Shown in pieces: positions 18,356 to 27,777 of a DNA stretch of 64,000 nt; the stretch's first letter is position 1; each line of letters opens with the position of its first letter. The DNA comes from Micromonospora echinospora (GTDB lineage: Bacteria; Actinomycetota; Actinomycetes; Mycobacteriales; Micromonosporaceae): assembly GCF_900091495.1 (NCBI RefSeq), contig NZ_LT607413.1, forward strand, positions 2,604,001 to 2,668,000, read 5' to 3'. The position numbers and the translations under genes are program-made. A model generated the notes under the pieces. It saw only the letters and a program-made list of their open reading frames with translations, was not told the DNA's origin and did no database searches.

Positions 18356-19249
18356 TCAGCGGGGAATCAGGGTGAGGATGCTCGCCTCCGGGCGGCAGGC
18401 GAACCGGACCGGGGCGGTCGGGTGGGTGCCCAGACCGGCCGAGACGTGCAGCCACGAGTCGGAGCCGGGCCAGCGGTGCAGGCCCTTGGCCATGCTGCGG
18501 GGCAGCTCGCAGTTGGTCACCAGAGCCCCCACTCCCGGTACGCAGACCTGCCCGCCGTGGGTGTGTCCGGCCAGCAGCAGGTCGAAGCCGTCGGCGGCCA
18601 TCTCGTCGAGCACCCGGGGCTCGGGGGAGTGGGTCAGGCCGATGGAGAGGTCGGCGGTTTCGGCGACCGTTCCGGCCACCAGCGAGTAGTCGTCCCGTTC
18701 GATGTGCGGGTCGTCGACCCCGACCAGTTCCACCACCCGCCCGCCGGCCTTGATCGTGGTCCGGGCGTTGTTCAGGTCGGCCCAGCCGGCCCCGGTGAAG
18801 ACTGACCGCAACTCCTCGTAGGGCAGCGTGACGCCCTCGGCGTACTCCCGGTCGGGCAGGAAGTAGGAGAACGGGTTCTTCCAGACCGGTCCGGTGTAGT
18901 CGTTGGAGCCGAAGACGAAGGCACCCGGGTGGTCGAGCAGTGGTTGGAGGGCACGGAGCACACCGGGCACCGCGTCGGGGTGGGCCATGTTGTCCCCGGT
19001 GACCACCACCAGGTCCGGGTCCAGGGCGGCCAGCGACGCCACCCAGCGCTGCTTGCGCTCCTGCTCGGGAGTCATGTGCAGGTCGGAGAGGTGCAGGATG
19101 CGCAGCGGTTCGGCGTCGGCCGGCAGCACCGGCACGTCGTACCGGCGGAGAGTGAACATGTTGCGCTCGACGAGCGAGGCGTACGCCAGGGTAGCCGCGC
19201 CGAGGGCGGCGGTGGCGGTCGCGAGCCGGAATAAGGTGCGCTTTCGCAT
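18356..19249 (-). CDS. Membrane-anchored metallophosphoesterase (YkuE/Rv3683-like)
   Basis: 297 aa from ATG at 19249. One N-terminal membrane segment (residues about 6-25) is followed by a calcineurin-like phosphoesterase domain. The metal-binding motifs are [29 protein letters not shown] (in place of GNHD) and [12 protein letters not shown]. It probably acts on the outer face of the membrane. Its position next to the PonA2-type PBP matches Rv3683 beside ponA2 in mycobacteria. The substrate is unknown. Confidence 0.9.
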   Translation of the reverse strand: MRKRTLFRLATATAALGAATLAYASLVERNMFTLRRYDVPVLPADAEPLRILHLSDLHMTPEQERKQRWVASLAALDPDLVVVTGDNMAHPDAVPGVLRALQPLLDHPGAFVFGSNDYTGPVWKNPFSYFLPDREYAEGVTLPYEELRSVFTGAGWADLNNARTTIKAGGRVVELVGVDDPHIERDDYSLVAGTVAETADLSIGLTHSPEPRVLDEMAADGFDLLLAGHTHGGQVCVPGVGALVTNCELPRSMAKGLHRWPGSDSWLHVSAGLGTHPTAPVRFACRPEASILTLIPR

Positions 19250-19274
19250 GCCGTTCAGGGTAGTTTGACCGACC

Positions 19275-19730
19275 ATGAGCACGCTTAAGGACCGCCTGAC
19301 CGCCGACATGCGGGCCGCCCTGAAGGCCCGGGACGAGCTGACCACCTCCACCCTGCGGATGGCCCTGGCGGCCGTCGGCAACGCCGAGGTCGCGGGCAAG
19401 GCCAAGCGGGAGCTCTCCGACGACGAGGTGCTCGCCGTGCTGACCAAGGAGGCCAAGAAGCGCCGTGAGGCGGCGACCGCCTTCGCCGAGGCGGGTCGCA
19501 CCGAGCAGGCCGGCAAGGAGACCGCCGAGGGCGAGGTGCTGGAGCGCTACCTGCCGAAGCAGCTCTCCGACGAGGAGTTGGCCGAGTTGGTCGCGGGGGC
19601 GCTCGCGGCGGGCGGGTTCGGCGGTAAGGCGCAGATGGGCCCGGCCATGAAGGCGGCCCAGGCGGCGGTGGCCGGTCGGGCCGAGGGGGGCCGGGTGGCC
19701 GCTGAGGTACGCCGCCAGCTCGCCGGCTGA
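19275..19730 (+). CDS. GatB/YqeY domain protein
   Basis: 151 aa, typical length for YqeY proteins. The helical N-terminal part (LKDRLTADMRAALKARDE) and the YqeY pattern 'RYLPKQLSDEELAELV' are present, with a 'GPAMKAAQAAVAGRAEG' C-terminus. The fold is shared with the tRNA-binding tail of GatB, but the protein has no amidotransferase core. It is a cytoplasmic protein of uncertain role, often linked to tRNA amidation. Confidence 0.9.
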   Translation: MSTLKDRLTADMRAALKARDELTTSTLRMALAAVGNAEVAGKAKRELSDDEVLAVLTKEAKKRREAATAFAEAGRTEQAGKETAEGEVLERYLPKQLSDEELAELVAGALAAGGFGGKAQMGPAMKAAQAAVAGRAEGGRVAAEVRRQLAG

Positions 19731-19798
19731 GCAGGTCGACGCGGTCGTCGACCGGCTCCCGGAGCCGGCGGACCGGGAACTACGGACCGGGAACTGAC

Positions 19799-19840
19799 GA
19801 GGGCCCCTGCTGTCGCTGGTGTGCGACGGCAGGGGCCCTC
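19799..19840. terminator. Bidirectional terminator between yqeY-like gene and PBP gene
   Basis: A long stem (GAGGGCCCCTGC...GCAGGGGCCCTC, continued inward by GTCGC/GCGAC with one mismatch) between two convergent genes. Confidence 0.8.
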
Positions 19841-19857
19841 GTGGTTCTCCGACCGGG

Positions 19858-22299
19858 TCAGCGGTTGGGACGGTCCGGGCCGCCTCGGGGCGGGGCACCC
19901 GGCTGCGTGCCGCCGCCGTTGTCACCCGGCGTGCCGCCACCGTTGCCGTCGCTGATCTGGATGGTGACCACGCCGCCCTTGATGGTGCGCCCGTCGGGGC
20001 TGGTGCCGGCGACGCTTCCGGCCGGGCAGCTCGACGAGACCTTGGTGTCGCTGACCACGACCTCGAAGCCGGCGCCCTTGAGCCGGTTACGGGCGGTGTC
20101 GACCGACTCGCACCGGACGCGGGGGATGGAGCGCTGGTCGCCGTTGACGATCTTGCCGCTCGGCGGGGTGAAGTTGATCCGTTCCTTGCCTACCATCGCG
20201 TCCCGCAGCGTCTCGTACACCGGCGGGTTGATGCCGTCCCGCTCCTTGTGCTTCATCTTGACGTTGGTCTGCGGCCAGTCCGGGTCGGCCATGATGCCGG
20301 CCACCGAGTACTGCTTGGTCATCGCGACCAGCGAGGCGGTCTTCTCGGAGTCGGTGGTGCCGGACTTGCCGGCCACCGGGGCGTCGACCACCCGCTTGAC
20401 CTCGGCGGCGGTGGCACCGCTGCAGCGGGAGGTGGAGGAGCGGTCACCGACCGGGCAGCGGGCGGCGTCCACGGCGGCGCGGGCCACCTCGGTGCTGATC
20501 CGCTGCTCGCAGCGCGGGTTGGCGATGTCCAGGGTCTTGCCGTCCGGGCCGGTGATCTTCTGCACCGGGATCGGCTCGCAGTACTTGCCGTCCGCGGCGA
20601 GGGTGGCGTAGGCGTTCGCCAGGTCCAGCGGGGTGGTCTGCGAGACGCCCAGGGTGAACGCGCCCCACTGGTTGGCGGCCTGGTCGGTGGCGGCGAACGT
20701 GACGTCGTTGCTGGCCCGGAAGGTGATGCCGAGCTTCTGCGCCGCCTTGACCACGTTCTTCGCGCCGACCTGCTGCTGGAGCGGGACGAAGAAGGTGTTC
20801 ACCGAGTTGCCGAAGGCGCTCCACATGTTGTGCGGGCCGGCCATGCTGTCGTTGGCGTTGGTGGGGCAGTAGAAGTGCGTCCCCGCGCAGGCGGCCCGAG
20901 AGCCCCGCTCGACGATGTACTCGGACTTGAACTGCTTCGGCGAGTTGATCGTGTACTGGAGCGGGATGCCCTTCTCCAGCGCGGCCACGATGGTGAAGAT
21001 CTTGAACGTCGAGCCGGCCTGGTACCCGGTGATGCCGTCACCGCCGCTGAGCAGCGGGTTCACCGTGTTCGGGTAGTTGCCGCGCTTCTTGTTCTTGCTC
21101 CGCTGCACCGGGTCGCTGTGCGGTTTGTTCTCCGGCTTGTTCGGGTCGTCCAGCTTGAAGTTCCGATTGACCGACAGCGCCCGCACCCGGCCGCTGCCCG
21201 GCTCGACCACGGCCACCATCGCGGCTTCCTTGCTGTTGACCGACTTGGCCTTGCGGACCGCCTTGTCCGCGCCCCGCTGCGCCTGGACGTCGAGGGTGGT
21301 GACGATGTTGTAGCCACCGCTCTTGAGTCGCCGCTCCCGGTCGTACGTGGTGGCGCCGAACTCCTCCTGCTGGAGCCACCAGCGGTAGAAGTAGTCGCAG
21401 AAGAAGCCCCACTTGTTGTCCCGGGTCTGTACGCAGCCGTTCGGCGCCCGCTTGCCCTTGACGGTGAGCTTGACGGCCTTGGCCTTCTCGCCCTCCTCCT
21501 TGGAGACGGCGCCGATCTCCACCATGTTGTTGATCACATAGTTGCGGCGCTCCACCGCGAGCGGGTAGCCGCTGTTGGTGGTCGGGTCGAAGCTGGTCGG
21601 CGCCTTCACCATGCCGGCCAGCATGGCGGCCTCGTCGACGGTGAGCTTGGCCGGCGTCTTGTTGAAGTAGACCTGGCTGGCGGCGAAGATGCCGTACGCG
21701 CCGTTGCCGAAGGCCGCGATGTTGAGGTAGCGCTCCATGATCTCGTCCTTGGAGAACTGCTTCTCCACCTGGACGGCGTACTGCATCTCACGGATCTTGC
21801 GGGCGGTGGTGTCCTCGGTCGCGGCCACCACGTCGGCCGGGTGGCTCGCCGAGTACGCGATCGCCAACCGGACGTACTGCATGGTCAGCGTCGAGGCGCC
21901 CTGCTGGGAGGCCGCGCCGGAGCTGTTGTTGACGAACGCCCGGGCGACACCCTTGAAGTCGACGCCGTTGTGCTTGTAGAAGTCGTGGTCCTCGGCGGCG
22001 ACGATGGCCTGCCGCATGACCGGGGCGATGTCCTTGAGCTTGACGTTGCGGCGGTTCTCGTCGTACATGGTCGCCAGCGGGGTCTTGGCGTCGCTGGCGA
22101 GCAGGTAGCTGATCTGCGGGGCCTGCTTGACGGTCAGGTCCGGTGGCAGCTTTCCGAGCGTCTCAGCGCCCGCCTTGGCGGCCAGTCCGGACATCGCCAC
22201 CGCAGGGAACGCGGCGGCCGCCACCACCACCCCGGCCAGCAGGCCGCATATCAGTAGCGATGCGGCGTTGGTCAAAAGATTGTGGTCACGTTTCCGCAT
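19858..22299 (-). CDS. ponA2: Bifunctional penicillin-binding protein (class A, PonA2-type)
   Basis: 813 aa from ATG at 22299 (MRKRDHNLLTNAA), preferred over an upstream start because GAGGTGA sits just ahead of it. It polymerises and cross-links peptidoglycan at the membrane. The order is one N-terminal membrane helix (about 10-35), then a GT51 glycosyltransferase with AAEDHDFYKHNGVD and QGASTLTMQYVR. The transpeptidase follows with GSTFKIFT (active Ser), NSVN and AGKSGTTD. A single PASTA domain follows, with a Gly/Pro-rich tail. The PASTA domain and the adjacent wblA/whiB4 gene match mycobacterial PonA2. Confidence 0.95.
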   Translation of the reverse strand: MRKRDHNLLTNAASLLICGLLAGVVVAAAAFPAVAMSGLAAKAGAETLGKLPPDLTVKQAPQISYLLASDAKTPLATMYDENRRNVKLKDIAPVMRQAIVAAEDHDFYKHNGVDFKGVARAFVNNSSGAASQQGASTLTMQYVRLAIAYSASHPADVVAATEDTTARKIREMQYAVQVEKQFSKDEIMERYLNIAAFGNGAYGIFAASQVYFNKTPAKLTVDEAAMLAGMVKAPTSFDPTTNSGYPLAVERRNYVINNMVEIGAVSKEEGEKAKAVKLTVKGKRAPNGCVQTRDNKWGFFCDYFYRWWLQQEEFGATTYDRERRLKSGGYNIVTTLDVQAQRGADKAVRKAKSVNSKEAAMVAVVEPGSGRVRALSVNRNFKLDDPNKPENKPHSDPVQRSKNKKRGNYPNTVNPLLSGGDGITGYQAGSTFKIFTIVAALEKGIPLQYTINSPKQFKSEYIVERGSRAACAGTHFYCPTNANDSMAGPHNMWSAFGNSVNTFFVPLQQQVGAKNVVKAAQKLGITFRASNDVTFAATDQAANQWGAFTLGVSQTTPLDLANAYATLAADGKYCEPIPVQKITGPDGKTLDIANPRCEQRISTEVARAAVDAARCPVGDRSSTSRCSGATAAEVKRVVDAPVAGKSGTTDSEKTASLVAMTKQYSVAGIMADPDWPQTNVKMKHKERDGINPPVYETLRDAMVGKERINFTPPSGKIVNGDQRSIPRVRCESVDTARNRLKGAGFEVVVSDTKVSSSCPAGSVAGTSPDGRTIKGGVVTIQISDGNGGGTPGDNGGGTQPGAPPRGGPDRPNR

Positions 22300-22699
22300 C
22301 CAGGTCACCTCGACAGCGTACGCGAGTAGGGAGTGGGCGGCTTCGGGGCAGGTTTCCCCCATTTCCTGCGTGCGCCGCCCTCGTTGTGCTAAACGCACGA
22401 CCCCCGGTGCGGGGTTGCGCCCGGCGGACGAGTGTCCCCGGAAAGTGAGGACGCCGCAGGGTTTTCACCCGGTCGGCCGGGGTATGCGGCGGGCCGTAGT
22501 CCGAGACGCGCGATGTGTCCGAAATGATGGATTTGGCCGACAACGTTGCGTAATCGGGTGACTACAGAGCATGATGAGGGCGGCGACAGAGCCAGATGTC
22601 GTCCGTGCCGCCTTGGGGAAGGTCGGGCGCGGATGACCGGGGGGAAATCCGGCTGACCCGCATGGAGTCGGTAGGTATTGCAAGGGGGGACGAGTACAG
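22300..22699. other. Divergent regulatory region between ponA2-type gene and wblA
   Basis: 400 nt without a gene, holding the divergent promoters of the PBP gene and the WhiB-family gene. AT-richer patches lie at about 22505-22570, with candidate sequences such as TTGCGTAAT. The wblA ribosome-binding site (AAGGGGGGA) ends about 10 nt before its start. I cannot assign a transcription start. Confidence 0.45.
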
Positions 22700-23017
22700 A
22701 TGGGCATGATCACTGACTGGCCGTCGCTGGCGGCGTGTCAGAACGGAGACCCGGACGCACTGTTCGTACAGGGCGCTGAACAGAACGTGGCGAAGCGGAT
22801 CTGCCGGAGCTGCCCAGTTCGGTACGAGTGCCTGGCCGACGCGCTCGACAACCGCATCGAGTTCGGCGTGTGGGGCGGCATGACCGAGCGGGAACGCCGG
22901 GCGCTGCTGCGCCGGCACCCCCAGGTGACGAGCTGGCGCAAGATGTTCGAGGCCGCCATGCGGAAGAACGCCAAGGAGAAGACGGGCAAGGACAAGATCC
23001 TGGTCAACGCCGGCTGA
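22700..23017 (+). CDS. wblA: WhiB-family iron-sulfur transcription factor (WblA/WhiB4)
   Basis: 105 aa. The four cluster-binding cysteines are C13, C35, C38 and C44 (C-x21-C-x2-C-x5-C), followed by the FGVWGGMTERERR turn and a basic tail (RRHPQ...MRKNAKEKTGK). These features define the Wbl family. The flanking PonA2-type PBP and two ArsA-like ATPases are the same as around whiB4 in mycobacteria and wblA in streptomycetes, which supports the specific name. In those hosts it is a redox-responsive regulator of development, antibiotic production or oxidative stress. Confidence 0.93.
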   Translation: MGMITDWPSLAACQNGDPDALFVQGAEQNVAKRICRSCPVRYECLADALDNRIEFGVWGGMTERERRALLRRHPQVTSWRKMFEAAMRKNAKEKTGKDKILVNAG

Positions 23018-23084
23018 CCGGCCGTCATCCGGCCTTCGACGCCGGCTGACCGGCACCACCTGGCCGGCGGGCTTCCGCCGCCGG

Positions 23085-24233
23085 TCAGGGGCGGCTGATG
23101 GCCGCTCCGATCGTCCGCAGCCCGTCGACGTCGTGCACGTCGGCGGGCTGCGCCGTCACCGACACCGTCGGCACCGCCGGGAACGCCTCGGTGAAGGATG
23201 CCGCCACCTGCTGCTCGCGGGCCGACTGCTGGAGCAGGGCGGCGTGGGCCCGCAGCACGTCCACGGTGGCCTCGTGGCCACCCAGCTCCGCCAGCCGTTC
23301 CGCCGCGGCGAGGCTCTCCGTCGCGTCCGGGGTGGTCACCGTCGGCCGGTGCACCCGGTTGAGGACCAGCCCGGCCAGGGGCATCCGCTCCTCCCGCAGC
23401 CGACCGGCGAAGTAGGCGGCCTCCCGGACCGCGTCCGGTTCCGGCGCCGCCACCAGGAGGAAGGCCGTCTCCCGGGCCTGGAGGATGCGGTACGTCTGCT
23501 CCGCGCGCTGCCGGAAGCCCCCGAACATCGAGTCCAGCGCCGCGACGAATCCGGAGAGGTCGGTCAGCAACTGCGCCCCGAGAACCTTCTGCACCACCTT
23601 CGAGAACATCCCGAACGAGGCGGTGACCAGGCTGAACATGCTCCGTCCACCGCTGCGCGCCGGGGCGAGCAGCAGCCGCAGCATCCGACCGTCGAGGAAG
23701 CGGGAGAGCCGGGCCGGCGCGTCGAGGAAGTCCAGCGCCGAGCGGGACGGCGGGGTGTCCACCACGATCAGGTCCCACTCGCCCCGGGCGTGGAGCTGCC
23801 CGAGCTTCTCCATCGCCATGTACTCCTGGGTGCCGGCGAAGGTCGAACTCATCGCCTGGTAGAAGGGGTTGGCGAAGATCTCCGCCGCCTTCGCCGGGTC
23901 GGTGTGCTGGAGCACCACGTCGTCGAAGGTCCGCTTCATGTCCAGCATCATGGCGTGCAGCTCACCGCCGCCGTCGGTGTCGAGCCCCTTGACCTGGCGG
24001 GGCGTGTTGTCCAGCTCGGTCAGGCCGAGGGACTGGGCGAGCCGGCGCGCCGGATCGATGGTCAGCACCACCGTACGTCGGCCGTGCCGTTCCGCCGCCC
24101 GCAGCGCGAGCGCCGCCGCGGTGGTCGTCTTGCCCACCCCGCCCGCACCGCAACAGACGACGATCCGCACGCCGGGGTCGGCGAGGATGTGGTCGACGTC
24201 CAGCAGCGGCGCTGCGTCTTCGGAAGGCACCAA
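23085..24233 (-). CDS. ArsA/GET3-like ATPase (downstream of pair)
   Basis: 382 aa. The Walker A deviant P-loop is GAGGVGKTT at about residue 29, with VVDTPPSRSALDFLD as the Walker B/switch region near 155. It is a homologue of mycobacterial Rv3680, one of two proteins often called anion-transporting ATPases. It lacks a partner ArsB and arsenite-binding cysteines, so arsenic transport is unlikely. It is adjacent to and co-directional with the second ATPase gene, with which it probably forms a complex. Confidence 0.88.
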   Translation of the reverse strand: MVPSEDAAPLLDVDHILADPGVRIVVCCGAGGVGKTTTAAALALRAAERHGRRTVVLTIDPARRLAQSLGLTELDNTPRQVKGLDTDGGGELHAMMLDMKRTFDDVVLQHTDPAKAAEIFANPFYQAMSSTFAGTQEYMAMEKLGQLHARGEWDLIVVDTPPSRSALDFLDAPARLSRFLDGRMLRLLLAPARSGGRSMFSLVTASFGMFSKVVQKVLGAQLLTDLSGFVAALDSMFGGFRQRAEQTYRILQARETAFLLVAAPEPDAVREAAYFAGRLREERMPLAGLVLNRVHRPTVTTPDATESLAAAERLAELGGHEATVDVLRAHAALLQQSAREQQVAASFTEAFPAVPTVSVTAQPADVHDVDGLRTIGAAISRP

Positions 24234-24287
24234 TCGAGCGTATCGGGCTCGTGCGGCTCCCCGCGCCGTGCCAGCGGCAGATGTGAG

Positions 24288-25265
24288 TCAGTCCGCCCGG
24301 ACGAGCGCGGCGGCCAGCGTCTCCAGGCCCGCCCGGTCCACGCCGGTCGGGAGCAGCGGAAGCTCGACCAGCGGCCGGCCGAGTTCGGACAGCTCCCCCC
24401 GGAGCGTCTCCTCCAGCTCCCGCCGGACGGCCTGGTCGACCGCCTCGGTGTGCAGTCCGGCCACCGTGGCGCGGTCGGCCGGGAGCCCGGCGGCGAGCAG
24501 CCCCCGGCGTAGTTCGGCCTGACTGGTGGGCCGGCCGGTGGGCAGTGGCGGCCGGGCGGCGTTGACGATGATCCGCCCGACCGGGAATCCGAACGAGGTC
24601 AACTCGGCGACCGCGTCCAGCGTCTCCTGGACCGGCATCTCCTCCAGGAGCGTGACCACGTGCACCGCGGTCATCGGGGAGCGGAGCAGGGCGGCCACCC
24701 CCTCGCTCTGGGTCTTGATCGGTCCGACCTTCGCCAGTCGGGCGGTCTCCGCGGTGACGTTCAGGAACCGGCCGATCCGGCCGGTGGGCGGAGCGTCCAG
24801 CACCACCGCGTCGTACGCCCGGCGCTGCCCACTGGTCCGGCTGGTCGCCTCCTTGACCTTGCCGGTGAGCAGGACGTCACGCAGCCCGGGGGCGATGGTG
24901 GTGGCGAAGTCGATCGCACCGAGCTTGCGCAGGGCGCGGCCGGCGGCACCGAGCTTGTAGAACATGTCGAGGTACTCCAGCAGCGCCTCCTCGGCGTCCA
25001 CCGCGAGCGCCCGGACCGCCCCGCCGCCCGGCGCGTCGGTCAGGTGCCGCTCCTCGTACGGGAGCGGGTCGGTGCCGAAGAGCTGCGCGATGCCCTGTCG
25101 CCCCTCCACCTCGACCAGCAGCGTGCGCCGGCCGCCGGCGGCCAGTCCCAGGGCCAGCGCCGCCGCCACGCTGGTCTTGCCCGTGCCGCCCTTGCCGGTG
25201 ACCACGTGGAGGCGGGCCGGCCACCCCGGGCCGGCCGGATCGACCGGCTGTTCAGCTGCTCGCAC
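24288..25265 (-). CDS. ArsA/GET3-like ATPase (upstream of pair)
   Basis: 325 aa. P-loop GKGGTGKTSVAAALA at about residues 24-38 and a conserved DAPPTGRIGRFLN switch region. It is a homologue of mycobacterial Rv3679. It is the first gene of the pair, 54 nt ahead of the second. The two differ in length and sequence, which suggests a heteromeric ATPase. Studies in mycobacteria link the pair to redox/stress handling; that is family knowledge, not visible here. Confidence 0.88.
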   Translation of the reverse strand: MRAAEQPVDPAGPGWPARLHVVTGKGGTGKTSVAAALALGLAAGGRRTLLVEVEGRQGIAQLFGTDPLPYEERHLTDAPGGGAVRALAVDAEEALLEYLDMFYKLGAAGRALRKLGAIDFATTIAPGLRDVLLTGKVKEATSRTSGQRRAYDAVVLDAPPTGRIGRFLNVTAETARLAKVGPIKTQSEGVAALLRSPMTAVHVVTLLEEMPVQETLDAVAELTSFGFPVGRIIVNAARPPLPTGRPTSQAELRRGLLAAGLPADRATVAGLHTEAVDQAVRRELEETLRGELSELGRPLVELPLLPTGVDRAGLETLAAALVRAD

Positions 25266-25291
25266 CCGTCGAGCCTAACCACCGGTCGGGG

Positions 25292-26113
25292 TCAGCCGAC
25301 CTCGCAGACCCACCACCCGGTCTCCCGGATCACGGTGAATCGCAGCTCCTGGTCGGCGACCTTCTCGTCGGCGGTGGTCACGGTCAGCTTCGTGGTGACG
25401 GTGGCGCGCTCGTCGGTCCGGTCGGCCACCGCCGGCGCGGTCCACCGGAACCGGGGCGTGTCGTACTCGGCGACGTACTTCTCCACCTCGGCCACCTTGG
25501 CCGCGATCTTCTCCCGGTCGCGCGAGGAGGAGCAGACCAGGTTCGTCGCGCGACCGGCGTTGCGGTCCTGGTAGACGGCGGTGAGGAACTCCTGGACCGC
25601 AGTCGTCGGCTCGTCCGCGCCCTCGCCCGGGTCGGCTCCCCGCAGCAGGAAGAAGGCGGCGGTCCCACCACCGGCGCAGAGCAGCAGGGCGACCACCACG
25701 ATGATCGAGGCGATCAGCAGCCCGCGCTTCTTCCGCGGCGGGGCCGGTGCCGGGTACCCGGGCGGGAACGGTCCGCCGGGCGGGTAGGCGCCGCCGGCCG
25801 GTGCCGGGTATCCGGCGGGCGGGTAGGGCCCACCGGGCATGGACGGGGAGACCGGTGCGCCGGACCCGGGCGGAGGCGCGGGTGCGCCGGACACCGGCGG
25901 GGGAACAGGTGCGCCGTATCCGGGCGGGGGCACGGGTGCGCCGTACCCGGGCGGCGGGGCCGGCGTGCCGGGCGGGGGCGGGTATCCCGGCGTGCCACCG
26001 TGCTGCGGGGCCGGGCCGGGCGTGCCGTACGGGGCGTCGGGCTGGGGCTGGCCGGCGCCGAACGGCGGACCGCTCGGCGGCGGGAACTGGCCACCCTGCG
26101 GCGGTTGGGTCAT
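25292..26113 (-). CDS. Proline-rich single-pass membrane protein with DUF4878-like domain
   Basis: 273 aa. The first ~135 residues are Pro/Gly/Tyr-rich and contain four 9-residue repeats of the type GAPVPPPGY (27-bp DNA repeats at about 25854-25960). Then comes a basic stop and one membrane helix (KKRGLLIASIIVVVALLLCA, about 137-158). The extracytoplasmic C-terminus (EFLTAVYQDRNAGRATNLVC, later ELRFTVIRETGWWVCEVG) resembles small lumazine/DUF4878-type domains. It is of unknown function, possibly cell-wall associated. Confidence 0.8.
   Translation of the reverse strand: MTQPPQGGQFPPPSGPPFGAGQPQPDAPYGTPGPAPQHGGTPGYPPPPGTPAPPPGYGAPVPPPGYGAPVPPPVSGAPAPPPGSGAPVSPSMPGGPYPPAGYPAPAGGAYPPGGPFPPGYPAPAPPRKKRGLLIASIIVVVALLLCAGGGTAAFFLLRGADPGEGADEPTTAVQEFLTAVYQDRNAGRATNLVCSSSRDREKIAAKVAEVEKYVAEYDTPRFRWTAPAVADRTDERATVTTKLTVTTADEKVADQELRFTVIRETGWWVCEVG
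25854..25961 (-). repeat. Four 27-bp repeats coding for GAPVPPPGY-type units
   Basis: GGTGCGCC recurs at 25854, 25881, 25908 and 25935, i.e. every 27 bp. Each unit encodes nine residues of the proline-rich N-terminus of the overlapping gene. Confidence 0.75.
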
Positions 26114-26505
26114 CGTCTCCCCCGGGAGTGCGCTACGCGGTCACCGGCGGCGGTGACGCTTTCTGGTGGACGGGTCGGGAGCGCCGACCCGCCCGTGAGG
26201 GTAGCGGTCGTCGGGGCGGATCGGGGTCCCGGTGCGAATGCCGCCGGTGCCGACCGGGTGATCGGCGCACTCCACCGGTGCGCGCCGGGCGCGGACCGCC
26301 TACCCCCGGACCGGCCGCTGGCGGTATCCACAACCGGACGGCTGCCCTGTCGCATATATGACTGTCCGTGATGATTCGAGCGCGTCCAGTTGCCGATGTC
26401 GGATCTCGACCCTACGTTCGGCCCCGGCGCGGGGGAACGGGTGGGCGGTGACGCCCGCCCCGCAGACGGCAGATTCGGACAGGTACGACGCCCGGAGGCG
26501 GTTGC
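26114..26505. other. Intergenic region of about 390 nt
   Basis: It lies between a minus-strand and a plus-strand gene. There is an AT-richer stretch (about 26345-26400). No gene or RNA structure is evident, and the promoters of both flanking genes should be here. Confidence 0.35.
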
Positions 26506-26982
26506 ATGCGCGACGCGGAGAACACTCCCCGCACCCAGTTTCCCGACGGCGACTTCAGGCCCCCGCGCCGGGGGGAGGTCGGGGATCCGGTGGTGCCGTC
26601 CCCGTGCAACGAGCGGCCGTACCGTAGGCCACCCGACCAGGTGGAACCGCTGCGCCTGCGGACCCGGCAGGTCGACCGTGGTCGGGACGACGACGAGCCG
26701 GGCTACGTGATCCACCTGCCGGTCCGGGTGCTGGACCTCGCGGCGGCCACCGCGTTGGCCAACCAGGTGGCCGACTCCCTCGGCTTCCTGCCCGAGCTGG
26801 ACGCCGGGGAGACCACCGTGTCCACCGCCGACGACCAGAACAACCGGTCCCGGGTCTTCTGCGATCTGCTCCTGCCGGACCGGTCACGCTGCCCCCAGCG
26901 CTACGGGCACCCGGGCCCCTGCGGGGAGGCACCGCTGCTCCCCGAGCCGCGTCCCGTGCCCCGGCCGTCGACCGGGCCGTAG
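26506..26982 (+). CDS. Hypothetical protein with putative zinc motif
   Basis: 158 aa from ATG at 26506. The first 65 residues are charged and Pro-rich. Next comes 'YVIHLPVRVLDLAAATALAN' (65-90) and then CDLLLPDRSRCPQRYGHPGPC, which has Cys-x7-Cys-x5-His-x3-Cys spacing and may bind a metal. No signal or membrane segment. The family is not recognised. Confidence 0.65.
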   Translation: MRDAENTPRTQFPDGDFRPPRRGEVGDPVVPSPCNERPYRRPPDQVEPLRLRTRQVDRGRDDDEPGYVIHLPVRVLDLAAATALANQVADSLGFLPELDAGETTVSTADDQNNRSRVFCDLLLPDRSRCPQRYGHPGPCGEAPLLPEPRPVPRPSTGP

Positions 26983-27028
26983 GCTGTCGACGGAACATCC
27001 ACCCCACGACAACGGGAGCCCGGCAACG

Positions 27029-27184
27029 ATGCAGAAGTGGGAGTACGCCACCGTTCCGCTGCTGGTCCACGCGACCAAGCAGATCCTCGACAACTGGGGC
27101 GAGGACGGTTGGGAACTCGTCTCGGTGGTCCCGGGGCCGAACCCGGAGCAGCTCGTCGCCTACCTGAAGCGGCCGAAGGGATGA
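27029..27184 (+). CDS. Small 51-aa DUF4177-like protein
   Basis: ATG at 27029 with GGGAG 9-13 nt upstream. The product starts MQKWEYATVPLLVHATKQIL and contains NWGEDGWELVSVVPG, the pattern of the short DUF4177 family (WEY...GWELV). Its stop overlaps the ATG of the following ridA-like gene (ATGA), so both are translated as one unit. In mycobacteria and streptomycetes a similar small protein also precedes RidA. Function unknown. Confidence 0.8.
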   Translation: MQKWEYATVPLLVHATKQILDNWGEDGWELVSVVPGPNPEQLVAYLKRPKG

Positions 27185-27642
27185 CCGCCACCCCGTACGC
27201 CAAGCTCGCCGAGCTGGGGCTGGAGCTGCCCGAGGTCGCCGCCCCGGTGGCCAGCTACGTGCCGGCGGTGCAGTCCGGGCGGACCGTCTACGTCTCCGGT
27301 CAGCTGCCGATGGCCGAGGGGAAGCTCCTCGCCACCGGCAAGGTCGGCGCGGGCGTCTCCGCCGAGCAGGCGAAGGACCTCGCCCAGCGCTGCGCGCTGA
27401 ACGCGCTCGCCGCGATCGACGCGCTGGTCGGCCTGGAGAACGTGGTCAAGGTGGTGAAGCTGACCGGCTTCGTCGCCTCGGCGCCCGGCTTCACCGGCCA
27501 GCCCGGCGTGATCAACGGTGCCTCCGACCTGCTCGGCACGGTCTTCGGGGAGGCCGGCCGGCACGCCCGCAGCGCGGTCGGAGTGTCGGAGCTGCCGCTG
27601 GACGCCCCGGTCGAGGTCGAGGTCATCGTCGAGGTCGGCTGA
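27181..27642 (+). CDS. ridA: RidA/YjgF family enamine-imine deaminase
   Basis: 153 aa. The RidA pattern spans the protein: VYVSGQLPMAEGKL (about 41-54), QRCALNALAAIDALVG, VVKLTGFVAS and SAVGVSELPLDAPVEVEVIVE. It probably hydrolyses reactive 2-aminoacrylate/enamines. Some members of this subgroup lack the arginine that is critical for deaminase activity, and R-x-x-x in the last strand is not as clear here. It corresponds to mycobacterial Rv3678c. Confidence 0.9.
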   Translation: MTATPYAKLAELGLELPEVAAPVASYVPAVQSGRTVYVSGQLPMAEGKLLATGKVGAGVSAEQAKDLAQRCALNALAAIDALVGLENVVKVVKLTGFVASAPGFTGQPGVINGASDLLGTVFGEAGRHARSAVGVSELPLDAPVEVEVIVEVG

Positions 27643-27659
27643 CCGGTTCCGTTCGCCGC

Positions 27660-27688
27660 GACCCCACCCGGCCCGGCCGGGTGGGGTC
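27660..27688 (+). terminator. Terminator after ridA-like gene
   Basis: GACCCCACCCGGCC and its complement GGCCGGGTGGGGTC form a 14-bp stem with a single-base loop (in practice about 5 nt), 18 nt past the stop. Confidence 0.75.
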
Positions 27689-27777
27689 ACGTGTCCCACC
27701 GGCTTTCCGGCCGTACGGTGGCCGGTGCGGCTTTCAAGATCGCGACGACTGGCCGGTCGGGTCGTACGATCGCAGCC

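Noticed and set aside
22738..23778. A 346-aa minus-strand frame across wblA and the ATPase gene
   Set aside because: It is a shadow that overlaps two well-supported genes and carries no family pattern.
23085..25265. Arsenite pump operon
   Set aside because: The two ATPases have ArsA-like P-loops, but there is no ArsB/ArsD and the arsenite-binding cysteines are missing; the pair belongs to the Rv3679/Rv3680 type.
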